This document shows positions 48,307-57,029 of a stretch of 64,000 nucleotides of DNA, piece by piece. Under the pieces are notes generated by a model. It did not search any database and had not been told where the DNA came from. It saw only the letters and a list, made by a program, of their open reading frames with translations. This DNA is from Bacteroidales bacterium (GTDB taxonomy: Bacteria > Bacteroidota > Bacteroidia > Bacteroidales > M50B96): the NCBI GenBank assembly GCA_018401015.1, contig JAGYLP010000006.1, positions 1 through 64,000 on the forward strand. The letters run 5' to 3'. Positions within the stretch are counted from its first letter, which is position 1, and every line of letters starts with the position of its first letter. Position numbers and translations under genes: made by a program.

Positions 48307-49317
48307 ATGCTGCTCAATTTTTTAAAAGGAAACTCATTGTTTCATCTGCTTTTGGTTCCGCTCTTGGCAATCGTGTTATGGTTGCCGGGTGGTTTTGCCG
48401 AAAGCCGTGTCCTATTTCCTTTCGAAGAAATTAGCCCCATGCCTTTGTACGGCTTACTATCGACCATTTTGGGAACATCCTTGTTGCTTCAAACCGGCAG
48501 TGGTGTCGTCATTTTATTACTTACGGCTTTAATCCTGACACGTATTAATAAACAGTATGTTTTAATAGAAACCCGTTCTTATTACTTAGCCCTACTGCTA
48601 ATTTTAATCGTTTCGGGTTACACTCCCTTCAATCGATTACATCCTTCGCTTATTGGGAGCTTCTTTATGAGCTTAGCCTTGTTTCGGGTTTTTCAGGCCT
48701 ATTCCACCGATCGGATAACCACCTACTTTTTCGATGCTGCCTTTTTAATCGGATTAGGCTCCTTGTTCTATTTCCCCTTAATCTACCTGGGACCCTTTCT
48801 GTGGATAAGCCATTTCATTATCCGACCCGTGCAATTACGAGAATGGCTTCAAGTGGCGGTCGGATTAATCTTACCCTATTTACTAGCCTTTGCAATTGCC
48901 TACTTAATCGATCAAAACGATGCGCTCATCCTAGCTATTAGGCAGAATCATCAACTTACAATCGGCTTACCGGTAATTCGTTTAATGCCCATTTTGTACT
49001 ACACTATCCTGGCAATTATGATTGTACCAGCTAGCATTAAAATGATAGGCCAATTAAACCATAAAAAAGTAAGCGCTCGAAAATACCTGCACGTGCTTTT
49101 TTGGCTGGCTGCCTCTAGCATCGTTTTAAGTATATTTTCGAGCGCCGTTTCGTTTACGCTTATCCCGGTTCTGGCAATTCCCCTGTCTTTTTTGCTCACG
49201 AATTACTTCATCAGCATCAAAAATCTTTTTTGGGGGAACATGATCCTGATGATCCTTATTTTGCTAACCATAGGGATTCATCTGGAGCATTATTTACTAC
49301 CCCGAAATTTATGGTAA
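48307..49317 (+). CDS. DUF6427-like multi-pass membrane protein
   Basis: Roughly ten hydrophobic segments; ETRSYYLALLLILIVSGYTPFNRLHPSLIGSFFMSLALFRVFQAYS. Confidence 0.75.
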   Translation: MLLNFLKGNSLFHLLLVPLLAIVLWLPGGFAESRVLFPFEEISPMPLYGLLSTILGTSLLLQTGSGVVILLLTALILTRINKQYVLIETRSYYLALLLILIVSGYTPFNRLHPSLIGSFFMSLALFRVFQAYSTDRITTYFFDAAFLIGLGSLFYFPLIYLGPFLWISHFIIRPVQLREWLQVAVGLILPYLLAFAIAYLIDQNDALILAIRQNHQLTIGLPVIRLMPILYYTILAIMIVPASIKMIGQLNHKKVSARKYLHVLFWLAASSIVLSIFSSAVSFTLIPVLAIPLSFLLTNYFISIKNLFWGNMILMILILLTIGIHLEHYLLPRNLW

Positions 49318-49324
49318 AATCCTA

Positions 49325-50431
49325 CTAATCTTGCCATTCTGCCAGGAAAAGGTTGGTATCGCGTGTTCCTCCATTATGGCGGTTACTCGAGAAAACGAGG
49401 TATTTGCCACTGTAAGAAAATACAGGAAACGCATCGAATATTGGATCGTAAGTTACACGCTCTAGTCCGGTACCATCGATGTTGATGATGTACAAATTGA
49501 ACTCAAACCCGCGTTCCGAAGCATGATTGGAGGAAAAGATTACTTTTTCGTCGGAAGGATGAAAGAAGGGACTCCAATTCGCATTTCCGAGATCGGTTAG
49601 CTGGCGTAAATCGCTCCCATCGGCATTACAGATATACAGTTCCATGTTGGTTGGCTTAACAAGACCCTCGGTGAGCAGTTGCTTGTATTCAGCAATTTCG
49701 GCGTCGGTTTTCGGACGGCTTGAACGGAAAATGAGTTTATCGCCACTGTTGGAAAAGAAGGCGCCACCATCGTAACCTAATTCAAAGGTGATTTGCTTCA
49801 CGTTGCTTCCGTCGATATCCATGGTGTAGAGTTCGAGATCGCCACTTCGGATGGAAGTGAACACAATTTTATCGCCTTTGGGGGAAACGGTTGCTTCGGC
49901 ATCGTAACCGGGCTCATTGGTAAGCTGGGAAACAATATTGCCTTTTAAATCGGCTACATAAATATCGAAACTGTCGTATATGGGCCAAACGTATTTTCCA
50001 TCTTCACGGGGAGCTGGCGAATGAGGGCAAGAAGCATCGTGCTCATGAGTGGAAGCATACAAAATGGTGGTATCGCCCGGCATAAAATAAGAACAAGTGG
50101 TTCGTCCGTCGCCGGTGCTAATTAATTCGGGCATACTATCGGGATGCTGCTCTTTCGCCCAATCCATCATGAAGATTTGATCGCAATGTGCTCCCCATTT
50201 TTCGTTGGTTGCTTGGAATACTAAGCGAGAATCGTCGAAACTCCAGTAAGCTTCGGCATTATCGCCGGCAAAGGTAAGCTGGCGCAAGGATTTAAAATGT
50301 TTTTCGCCCGGATAAATGAGGGAATCGACTGCCGACGATTCTTGCGTAGCAGGTTCTTCTTTGGGGGCTGCAGGCTGACAAGCTATGAATAAAAGGAGGA
50401 GGAAAATAAGACCTAAATAGGTTGTTTTCAT
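49325..50431 (-). CDS. TolB-like WD40/PD40 beta-propeller lipoprotein
   Basis: Lipobox LFIACQP; repeated blades such as VSPKGDKIVFTSIRSGDLELYTMDIDGSNVKQIT. Confidence 0.9.
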   Translation of the reverse strand: MKTTYLGLIFLLLLFIACQPAAPKEEPATQESSAVDSLIYPGEKHFKSLRQLTFAGDNAEAYWSFDDSRLVFQATNEKWGAHCDQIFMMDWAKEQHPDSMPELISTGDGRTTCSYFMPGDTTILYASTHEHDASCPHSPAPREDGKYVWPIYDSFDIYVADLKGNIVSQLTNEPGYDAEATVSPKGDKIVFTSIRSGDLELYTMDIDGSNVKQITFELGYDGGAFFSNSGDKLIFRSSRPKTDAEIAEYKQLLTEGLVKPTNMELYICNADGSDLRQLTDLGNANWSPFFHPSDEKVIFSSNHASERGFEFNLYIINIDGTGLERVTYDPIFDAFPVFSYSGKYLVFSSNRHNGGTRDTNLFLAEWQD

Positions 50432-50589
50432 GATGATAATGGGATTTAAAAAGTGTTAAGGTTTAAAAAGTGGTCAAAGAAAGATCAAAATTACCTAAAC
50501 TAAAAACTACTTTTGCGGTTCAGATTTTAGGAAAAATTAATAGCCACAGGCTCGGTGCTTTTGGCTACTCTTCTCGAAAACAAAAAGTT

Positions 50590-50955
50590 ATGCAAAACAA
50601 AAAAACGCTAATCATTGGAGCATCTCCTAAGCCTGAGCGCTATTCATACAAAGCGCACCGAATGCTTCAGTCGCACGGACACGATACTGTTTTAGTTGGA
50701 AGTCGCCCTGGTGAACTGGATGGTAAAACCATTCAAACCGGAGAGCCTAAGCTCGACGATATTCACACGGTTACGTTGTATGTAAATCCTCAGATTCAAG
50801 AGAAATATTATCCTTACATTTTAAACTTGAAGCCCCAAAGAGTCATTTTCAATCCGGGTACCGAGAACGATGCATTTTATCACCAATGTAATCAGGCAGG
50901 GATTGAAGCAATCGAAGCATGTACGCTGGTGCTTTTATCGACCAATCAGTTTTAA
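50590..50955 (+). CDS. CoA-binding domain protein
   Basis: KKTLIIGASPKPERYSYKAHRMLQSHGHDTVLVGSRPGELDG; VIFNPGTEN; ATG at 50590. Confidence 0.88.
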   Translation: MQNKKTLIIGASPKPERYSYKAHRMLQSHGHDTVLVGSRPGELDGKTIQTGEPKLDDIHTVTLYVNPQIQEKYYPYILNLKPQRVIFNPGTENDAFYHQCNQAGIEAIEACTLVLLSTNQF

Positions 50956-51076
50956 TCGAAATCAATTTTTAATCAACTAAATACAATCGGGCAAAAGCAC
51001 GATGAAGCCATCACGGTGCGAAAGAACCGAGGCTTATCGGTAACGACTGCCCACTGTTAATTCAAACACCAAACAA

Positions 51077-51493
51077 ATGAAAACAAGTGTATCAATCAAT
51101 TGGTTAGACAAAATGGCTTTCGAAGGGGAAGCCGATGGTCATAAATTTATTTTCGATGCAGATCCCCAGGTAGGAGGTGAAGGACGCGGATTTCGTCCCA
51201 AGCAATTCATGATGTATGCCTTAGCGGGCTGCACTGCCATGGATGTGATTTCTATTCTGAAAAAAATGCGGGTTGAAGTGGAAGCTTTTCACGTAGAGGT
51301 TGAATCGGAATTAACTGAAGAGCACCCCAAACATTACACCAGCGCTCATATCATTTTTACCTTTAAAGGAAAAGATTTACCAATGGATAAGCTGGAAAAA
51401 GCAGTTAACCTGTCGGAAGAACGTTATTGCGGAGTGAGTACCGTGTATAAAAAAGTGATGCCGGTTACTACCGAAATTCGCATCGAAGAATAA
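51077..51493 (+). CDS. OsmC family protein
   Basis: RPKQFMMYALAGCTAMDVISILKKMRVEVEAFHVEVESE; AVNLSEERYCGVSTVYKKVMPV. Confidence 0.93.
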   Translation: MKTSVSINWLDKMAFEGEADGHKFIFDADPQVGGEGRGFRPKQFMMYALAGCTAMDVISILKKMRVEVEAFHVEVESELTEEHPKHYTSAHIIFTFKGKDLPMDKLEKAVNLSEERYCGVSTVYKKVMPVTTEIRIEE

Positions 51494-51527
51494 TCACTTA
51501 AGGAGTTACAGGGCGGGAAAAATTTTA

Positions 51528-51535
51528 TATTTTTG
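51528..51535 (+). promoter_or_regulatory. Bacteroidota -7 promoter element for tRNA-Val
   Basis: TATTTTTG matches TAnnTTTG 10 bp upstream of the tRNA; no clear -33 TTTG seen. Confidence 0.5.
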
Positions 51536-51545
51536 CGCCCACTTC

Positions 51546-51620
51546 GGGCATTTAACTCAGTTGGTTCAGAGTGTTACCTTGACAGGGTAGAAGTCACTGG
51601 TTCGAGTCCAGTAATGCCCA
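51546..51620 (+). tRNA. tRNA-Val (anticodon GAC)
   Basis: GGGCATTTAACTCAGTTGGTTCAGAGTGTTACCTTGACAGGGTAGAAGTCACTGGTTCGAGTCCAGTAATGCCCA cloverleaf. Confidence 0.95.
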
Positions 51621-51629
51621 CTTCCCGAA

Positions 51630-51656
51630 AAGCCGCTACTTACTAGCGGCTTTTTT
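51630..51656 (+). terminator. Rho-independent terminator after tRNA-Val
   Basis: aagccgctacttactagcggctttttt. Confidence 0.8.
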
Positions 51657-51782
51657 CATCTAAATAAAACCTTTTCGTTAACAATGCTGAATCGTGGCTT
51701 GCATTCTGCTGCCGTTTTGCCCTCAAGCTCTTTGCTGATCTTCTAATTCGTATTTGCAAAGCTCGTCATGATGAAATAAATC

Positions 51783-52652
51783 CTATCCGTGCAATGAACC
51801 ATGGTCGAATTTCAAATTGACTATCAAATCCTTGAAATACCTTGAACTCCATATAGCTATATTTTCATCATTTTCAATAAACCTAACTACATCCTCTTTG
51901 ATACTACTAAAAGAGACCGATTCAATTTTCCTGTCCAATAATTGAAGAATCTGTGCTTCGGATATACGGTCTTCTTTCCAGTCATTGGTGTCCTTTGCCC
52001 TCGCTAAAAAATGATTAACATCCAAAGGAATTCCCTTCTTTATATACCATTCCAGATCATACCAATCCCTTCCCTTGACTCTGTTTTTCCATTTTCTGAA
52101 TAGTAAAGCGTGCATCTTTCCGGCAAACAAACTCGATTTAGAAAAGCATTTAACGTAGCAAGAAAATGGACGAAGCAGCAGTTTTTCTTCTGTCTGGAAA
52201 TTTAAGGGAGGTCGTTTATCGACTTCGAGTTTTATTTTTAGCGCTTTATTGGATCTTATGCCCATTTCTTCGATTACATCCTCTAACACGATTTCCTGCC
52301 ATATCGTTTCTGCCTTCAAAAAGGTAGATTCAATAGCAGCTTGATGTGTTTTTTTCTTTTCCTTAATGCTAACTGTCAGCCCTAAGGATTTAAACTCCTC
52401 TGTTATACCCTTAAAATAGGGCTCTATGGAAAAATCTGAATCTGGTCTAAGTAAGGAGAAATCCAAGTCTCCAGAATACCTGTCCAAACCATAAAAAACC
52501 CGGAGAGCAGTTCCCCCATAAAATGCTGCTTTCTCAAAAAAATCTGTTCTCGATAAAGCAGCCAACGTAATTTCTTGCATTATTTCGCGTAATGCAGATA
52601 ATACATCTTCTTCATTTTCTGGAATATATTCCTCAATCCACTCCTTTATCAT
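51783..52652 (-). CDS. abiEii: AbiEii/AbiGii-type nucleotidyltransferase toxin
   Basis: AAFYGGTALRVFYGLDRYSGDLDFSL; KIKLEVDKRPP; FAGKMHALLFRKWKNRVKGRDWYDLEWYI. Confidence 0.92.
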   Translation of the reverse strand: MIKEWIEEYIPENEEDVLSALREIMQEITLAALSRTDFFEKAAFYGGTALRVFYGLDRYSGDLDFSLLRPDSDFSIEPYFKGITEEFKSLGLTVSIKEKKKTHQAAIESTFLKAETIWQEIVLEDVIEEMGIRSNKALKIKLEVDKRPPLNFQTEEKLLLRPFSCYVKCFSKSSLFAGKMHALLFRKWKNRVKGRDWYDLEWYIKKGIPLDVNHFLARAKDTNDWKEDRISEAQILQLLDRKIESVSFSSIKEDVVRFIENDENIAIWSSRYFKDLIVNLKFDHGSLHG

Positions 52653-53287
52653 AAATCCATTAGCGTTTTTACAAGCATTTTCAAACTCATCTTTTTGGGA
52701 GCATTTTCAAGCCAAGATTCTATTAGGTTAGAATCCAAGGAACCTAACACTTCAGGATCCATCCGAAGGTCCTCGAGTAAAAAATCCCGCGTCTGTTTTA
52801 TACTTCTAAGGTTTATTTGTGCTGTCAATACAATTTTATCGCACAGTGCTTTTTCGCGTGAAGCAATTAAAACCGTTTGATTGGGCAAATAGGCTAGCTT
52901 TACTAGTCCATAGGAGTAATAAGGTGTGCCTAAATGTCTGTAACTATATCGTCCTACTGGAGTTTTATAGATTTTTGAGCTCTTTGTGGTCACGGAACTT
53001 ATTTCATAGGCTCGTTCAGGGATCATGTTCCAAAAATCCAACGCAGACTCCAAGGACACATAACTCGGTCCTCTTAGATGGTTTGCTATTAAAAACGGCC
53101 CAGGTGATGGTAAGTCAATTTTTGAGCCGATAGTGTACAAACCTCTCCGAAGAGAAATTAGCTCTTCCCTTTTTAGTAATTCACTGATCTTGTCATTTGG
53201 ACTCTGGTACTCTTTAAACAGCTCCAACATTAAATGTCTGGATATGGGAGCTTCGGTATATCCTTTAATGATAGTTCTGAAATCCAT
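52649..53287 (-). CDS. abiEi: AbiEi-type antitoxin/transcriptional regulator
   Basis: LKREELISLRRGLYTIGS (wHTH); FLIANHLRGPSYVSLESALDFWNMIPERAYEISSVT; SREKALCDKI; 4-bp overlap with the abiEii-like gene. Confidence 0.88.
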   Translation of the reverse strand: MDFRTIIKGYTEAPISRHLMLELFKEYQSPNDKISELLKREELISLRRGLYTIGSKIDLPSPGPFLIANHLRGPSYVSLESALDFWNMIPERAYEISSVTTKSSKIYKTPVGRYSYRHLGTPYYSYGLVKLAYLPNQTVLIASREKALCDKIVLTAQINLRSIKQTRDFLLEDLRMDPEVLGSLDSNLIESWLENAPKKMSLKMLVKTLMDL

Positions 53288-53307
53288 CTTCTCAATTTTA
53301 CTGATAA

Positions 53308-53328
53308 TAATCGGAATAAACCTGATTA
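53308..53328. promoter_or_regulatory. Imperfect inverted repeat, putative proximal AbiEi operator
   Basis: TAATCGG-AATAAAC-CTGATTA, 6/7 arm match, 7-nt spacer. Confidence 0.6.
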
Positions 53329-53360
53329 ATCCATGCAAATATAGGAAGATTATGCAAATT

Positions 53361-53401
53361 TAACAACACATAATCGGAATAAAACCGATTATGTGCTGTT
53401 A
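53361..53401. promoter_or_regulatory. Long inverted repeat, putative distal AbiEi operator
   Basis: TAACAACACATAATCGG-AATAAAA-CCGATTATGTGCTGTTA, 17-bp arms with one mismatch, 7-nt spacer. Confidence 0.75.
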
Positions 53402-53610
53402 GTTTGACGATCTAAAAGTAAGTAAACGAAACATCTACTGGATCCCGTTTGAGAGGAAGACCACCCTACTTACTACACCTAGTTCCAATTTGATGGCGAG
53501 GATCGATAAGATGGGGACCCATTAAGACGCAAAAAACCTTATGAGGAAGAAGAAGCTGCCTCCTTCAGTTGAAAGTTGAACCCAATCCGGGTTAATTTGA
53601 GACGAGCAAA

Positions 53611-54051
53611 CTAATGCTTTGCTTTGCTGAGCTCTTCCTGCAACATTTGCTTCACATCGGCAGGTAAGTCCATTTCAAGAACCACCTTGATTCGATCCTG
53701 CAAACTGCTAAGCGATTGCTGGATACTCTCATGGGTATTGGATAAATTCGAGAAGCTCAATTGACAGCGGTTCGGGGCAAAAGCAGCTTCGAAATCGAAA
53801 ATGACCGATTGCGAATCAATTACCCATTTAGCTTTCCCTTTGATCGATTCCTCCATGACCTCCATGGTCACCAGCTGGTTTTGATCGTTCTTAAAAAACT
53901 GCGAAAACCATTGATAGGCTTTCAATTTCATATCCTGTGCACTTACATTTTCGTACACGAAGGTTTTTTCTAAAGCGACTTTCGTCTCGCTTTGAGCCTG
54001 CAACGTCCAGCCTAGACCTAACAGGCTGATGATGAACAACATTTTTTTCAT
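53611..54051 (-). CDS. small secreted protein, DUF4468-like
   Basis: Signal peptide MKKMLFIISLLGLGWTLQAQ; KAYQWFSQFFKNDQNQLVTMEVMEESIKGKAKWVID. Confidence 0.65.
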   Translation of the reverse strand: MKKMLFIISLLGLGWTLQAQSETKVALEKTFVYENVSAQDMKLKAYQWFSQFFKNDQNQLVTMEVMEESIKGKAKWVIDSQSVIFDFEAAFAPNRCQLSFSNLSNTHESIQQSLSSLQDRIKVVLEMDLPADVKQMLQEELSKAKH

Positions 54052-54139
54052 TATGCACTATTTTAAAAGTTAAACTGATGCGAATTTCAATCGTTACTAT
54101 TTAAATTAAAGGTGTAACCCTGAAGCTTACCGAAATTGA

Positions 54140-54820
54140 CTACTCTTTCTTTCGCTTCGAAAGATAATACTCCGACCATTCCCAATCTAGCTTTGAGGTA
54201 ATTTTTATGTTTTCCTGATTATTATCGGCAAGAAAGATGGGGAATCCTGCTTGTTCTACCAGCGTTGCATCGTCGAAAAAGCGACTTTGATAAGCTTGTT
54301 GATAGGCTGCTTTTAGCCATTCGGAACGAAATATCTGTGGGGTGTGAACTTGCCGAAAATGTTCCCGGTTTACTGCCTTGCTTCCTCCCTCGCGGACCAT
54401 TCGCAAGCTATTGGGCAAATGACTAACCGGAACTGCGCTACCCTGTGCGACAGCCAGATCGATGCATGATTGAAACGTTTTTTCATTCACAAAAGGACGA
54501 ACTGCATCGTGCACACCAATAAATTCCGACTCGGGAACCACTTTTAAGGCAGCCTTAACGGAATCGTAGCGCTCCTTACCTCCAAGAATTGCCTGATGAG
54601 GAATGGAACAATTAAATTCCTTCATGATTCGCTTCCACTCCACTATTCCTTCTTCCGATAAAGCGACAATAATTGGCATTTCCGAATCGAACCGATGAAA
54701 AAATTCCAGGGTATGCATCAAAACGGGTTTATCGGCCAGCAACATAAATTGCTTTGAACCTGGCGAGTCCATTCTTTTACCTACACCTGCTGCAGGAATG
54801 ATCATGCTAATTAACCTCAT
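54140..54820 (-). CDS. ispD: 2-C-methyl-D-erythritol 4-phosphate cytidylyltransferase
   Basis: MIIPAAGVGKRMDSPGSKQFMLLADKPVLMHTLE; GVHDAVRPFV; VHTPQIFRSEWL; start uncertain (54820 or 54805). Confidence 0.93.
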   Translation of the reverse strand: MRLISMIIPAAGVGKRMDSPGSKQFMLLADKPVLMHTLEFFHRFDSEMPIIVALSEEGIVEWKRIMKEFNCSIPHQAILGGKERYDSVKAALKVVPESEFIGVHDAVRPFVNEKTFQSCIDLAVAQGSAVPVSHLPNSLRMVREGGSKAVNREHFRQVHTPQIFRSEWLKAAYQQAYQSRFFDDATLVEQAGFPIFLADNNQENIKITSKLDWEWSEYYLSKRKKE

Positions 54821-55036
54821 ACACCTATTTATTATCTTGGCGAACTCCACTCAGACGAATGAAATGCGAAAGGGTTGCAAATTGAGGCAAATCTTCTTTC
54901 AAAACCATTCGTAAAAGGAAAGAAGAAAACTGGTCCAAACATACACAGAATCGACCTTTATAATGAACTGCTAATGAACTACATTGCCTAAATAAATCAA
55001 GTTTTTAAAAAAATAGTTCATTTCTTGTTGAAAATA

Positions 55037-55067
55037 TTTGAAGAAATAAAAACATGCTCTATATTTG
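55037..55067 (+). promoter_or_regulatory. Bacteroidota housekeeping promoter for tRNA-Glu
   Basis: TTTG (55037-55040), 19 bp, TATATTTG (55060-55067), 20 bp upstream of the tRNA. Confidence 0.75.
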
Positions 55068-55086
55068 CAGCCGCAAAAGTTAAGAC

Positions 55087-55158
55087 GGTCCGTTCGTCTA
55101 GGGGTTAGGACGCCAGGTTTTCATCCTGGTAGCAGGGGTTCGATTCCCCTACGGACTG
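55087..55158 (+). tRNA. tRNA-Glu (anticodon TTC)
   Basis: GGTCCGTTCGTCTAGGGGTTAGGACGCCAGGTTTTCATCCTGGTAGCAGGGGTTCGATTCCCCTACGGACTG. Confidence 0.95.
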
Positions 55159-55191
55159 CTTTTTTTTATTTAAAAGAAAAAATTATCCACT

Positions 55192-55443
55192 ATGGCGCAT
55201 CATAAATCAGCACTTAAGCGAATTCGTCAAACCGAACAGAAGCGTTTGCATAATAAATACTATGCTAAAACTACTCGTAATGCGATGAAAAAGCTTCGCT
55301 TAACCAGCGATAAATCAGCAGCTACCGAGCTTCTTCCTAAGGTTTCTGCCTTGTTGGACAAATTAGCTAAGCGCAATATCATCCACAAAAACAAAGCTTC
55401 CAATCTGAAATCCGGATTAGCCTTGCACGTGAATGCGCTCTAA
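55192..55443 (+). CDS. rpsT: 30S ribosomal protein S20
   Basis: [57 protein letters not shown]. Confidence 0.96.
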   Translation: MAHHKSALKRIRQTEQKRLHNKYYAKTTRNAMKKLRLTSDKSAATELLPKVSALLDKLAKRNIIHKNKASNLKSGLALHVNAL

Positions 55444-55462
55444 GCCATTATGGCTTTCGATG

Positions 55463-55502
55463 AAAAGAGGTTGTCTTTCGAAAAGACAACCTCTTTTTTT
55501 TT
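55463..55502 (+). terminator. Rho-independent terminator after rpsT
   Basis: aaaagaggttgtctttcgaaaagacaacctctttttttt. Confidence 0.9.
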
Positions 55503-55600
55503 GCTGGGTTTGTTTACATTTGGGCTCGCTGGAATAAATCAGCAAGCCATTGAATTAGATGGCGGATCTCGAGCATCATTAATAACTTAAAATCAAGAAT

Positions 55601-56971
55601 ATGAAGCCTTTGCTATCGATTGTAGTCATTTTTGCCATGCTTCTGGCAATACCTGCCTGTTCGGAAAAAAGAACTCCTCCTCCGGCTCCTGAAAAAGAAA
55701 ATGTTACCTATCCATCTTGGGTAGATCAAGCGGTAATTTACGAAGTAAACATTCGTCAATACACCCCGGAAGGAACGTTTGCTGCCTTCCAAGCACACTT
55801 ACCCCGGCTCAAGGAATTAGGAGTCGATGTGCTTTGGTTAATGCCCATCCATCCGATTGGGGAAGTAAACCGAAAAGGAAGTTTAGGAAGCTATTATGCC
55901 GTGAAAGATTACAAACGAATTAATCCGGAATTCGGAACACAAGAAGATTTTCGGGCACTAGTCGAAGCCATTCATGCTCAAGGAATGCATGTAATCATCG
56001 ATTGGGTTGCCAATCACACTTCCTGGGACAATACCTTAATGCATAACCCTGACTATTATTCAACCGACGACCGTGGAAACGTCATTAGTCCGGTAGCCGA
56101 TTGGAGCGATGTAGCCGATCTCAATTTCGATAACTACGAGATGCGTCAATACATGATGGATGTGATGTCGTTTTGGGTAAGCGAATACGACATTGATGGA
56201 TTTCGATGCGATGTAGCCGACATGGTTCCCCACGATTTCTGGAATAAACTACACTACCAATTGAATGAAATCAAACCCGTATTCATGCTCGCCGAAGCCG
56301 ATAACCCTAAGCTCTTAGACGTAGGCTTTCACATGGATTACAACTGGGAATTTCATCATCTGATGAATGATGTAGCCAAAAGAATGAAAACCCCGATGGA
56401 AATTAGCCAGCACTTTGTGAACCAGTCTGAAATTTATCCGAATCGGGCTATTCGAATGAACTTTACCAGCAATCACGACGAAAACTCTTGGAACGGAACA
56501 GCTAAAGCCCGATTGGGAGAAGCTTTGCCGGTAATGACTGCCTTAACGGTTGCTGCTCCCGGGATGCCCCTCGTTTACAGTGGTCAGGAAGCCGGATTAG
56601 ACAAAGCCTTACGATTCTTCGATAAAGACACAATTGTCTGGAAGGAAGATCCGATGGCCGCTCTTTATCAGGAACTTTTCGCCATTAAGAAAGCAAACAA
56701 AGCTTTGTGGAATGGACAGGAAGGCGGTGCTTATGTGGAACTAAGCGTTTCGGACGTAGATAGAGTTTTAGCTTTTGCCCGCGAGGTGGAAGGCAATTTA
56801 GTAGTGGCTTTATTTAACTTGAGCTCGGAGGATGTTACTTTTAATTTGATGGCAAACGGCTACGAAGGCAAGTACACCGATTTACAGACGAAAGCAGTCG
56901 TTAAATTACAGGAGGTCAATTCGCTTACCTTACCTGCCTGGGGTTATCAGTTGCTCGGCATGAATTACTAG
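55601..56971 (+). CDS. alpha-amylase family (GH13) lipoprotein
   Basis: Lipobox AIPACSE; VDVLWLMPIHPIGE; DGFRCDVADMVP; FMLAEADNP; NFTSNHDENSW. Confidence 0.94.
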   Translation: MKPLLSIVVIFAMLLAIPACSEKRTPPPAPEKENVTYPSWVDQAVIYEVNIRQYTPEGTFAAFQAHLPRLKELGVDVLWLMPIHPIGEVNRKGSLGSYYAVKDYKRINPEFGTQEDFRALVEAIHAQGMHVIIDWVANHTSWDNTLMHNPDYYSTDDRGNVISPVADWSDVADLNFDNYEMRQYMMDVMSFWVSEYDIDGFRCDVADMVPHDFWNKLHYQLNEIKPVFMLAEADNPKLLDVGFHMDYNWEFHHLMNDVAKRMKTPMEISQHFVNQSEIYPNRAIRMNFTSNHDENSWNGTAKARLGEALPVMTALTVAAPGMPLVYSGQEAGLDKALRFFDKDTIVWKEDPMAALYQELFAIKKANKALWNGQEGGAYVELSVSDVDRVLAFAREVEGNLVVALFNLSSEDVTFNLMANGYEGKYTDLQTKAVVKLQEVNSLTLPAWGYQLLGMNY

Positions 56972-56986
56972 GCTGAAATGCTACCA

Positions 56987-57027
56987 AAAAAAAATCCGAT
57001 TCATTTCGATGAATCGGATTTTTTTGT
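56987..57027. terminator. Bidirectional rho-independent terminator between convergent genes
   Basis: aaaaaaaaatccgattcatttcgatgaatcggatttttttg. Confidence 0.85.
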
Positions 57028-57029
57028 TT

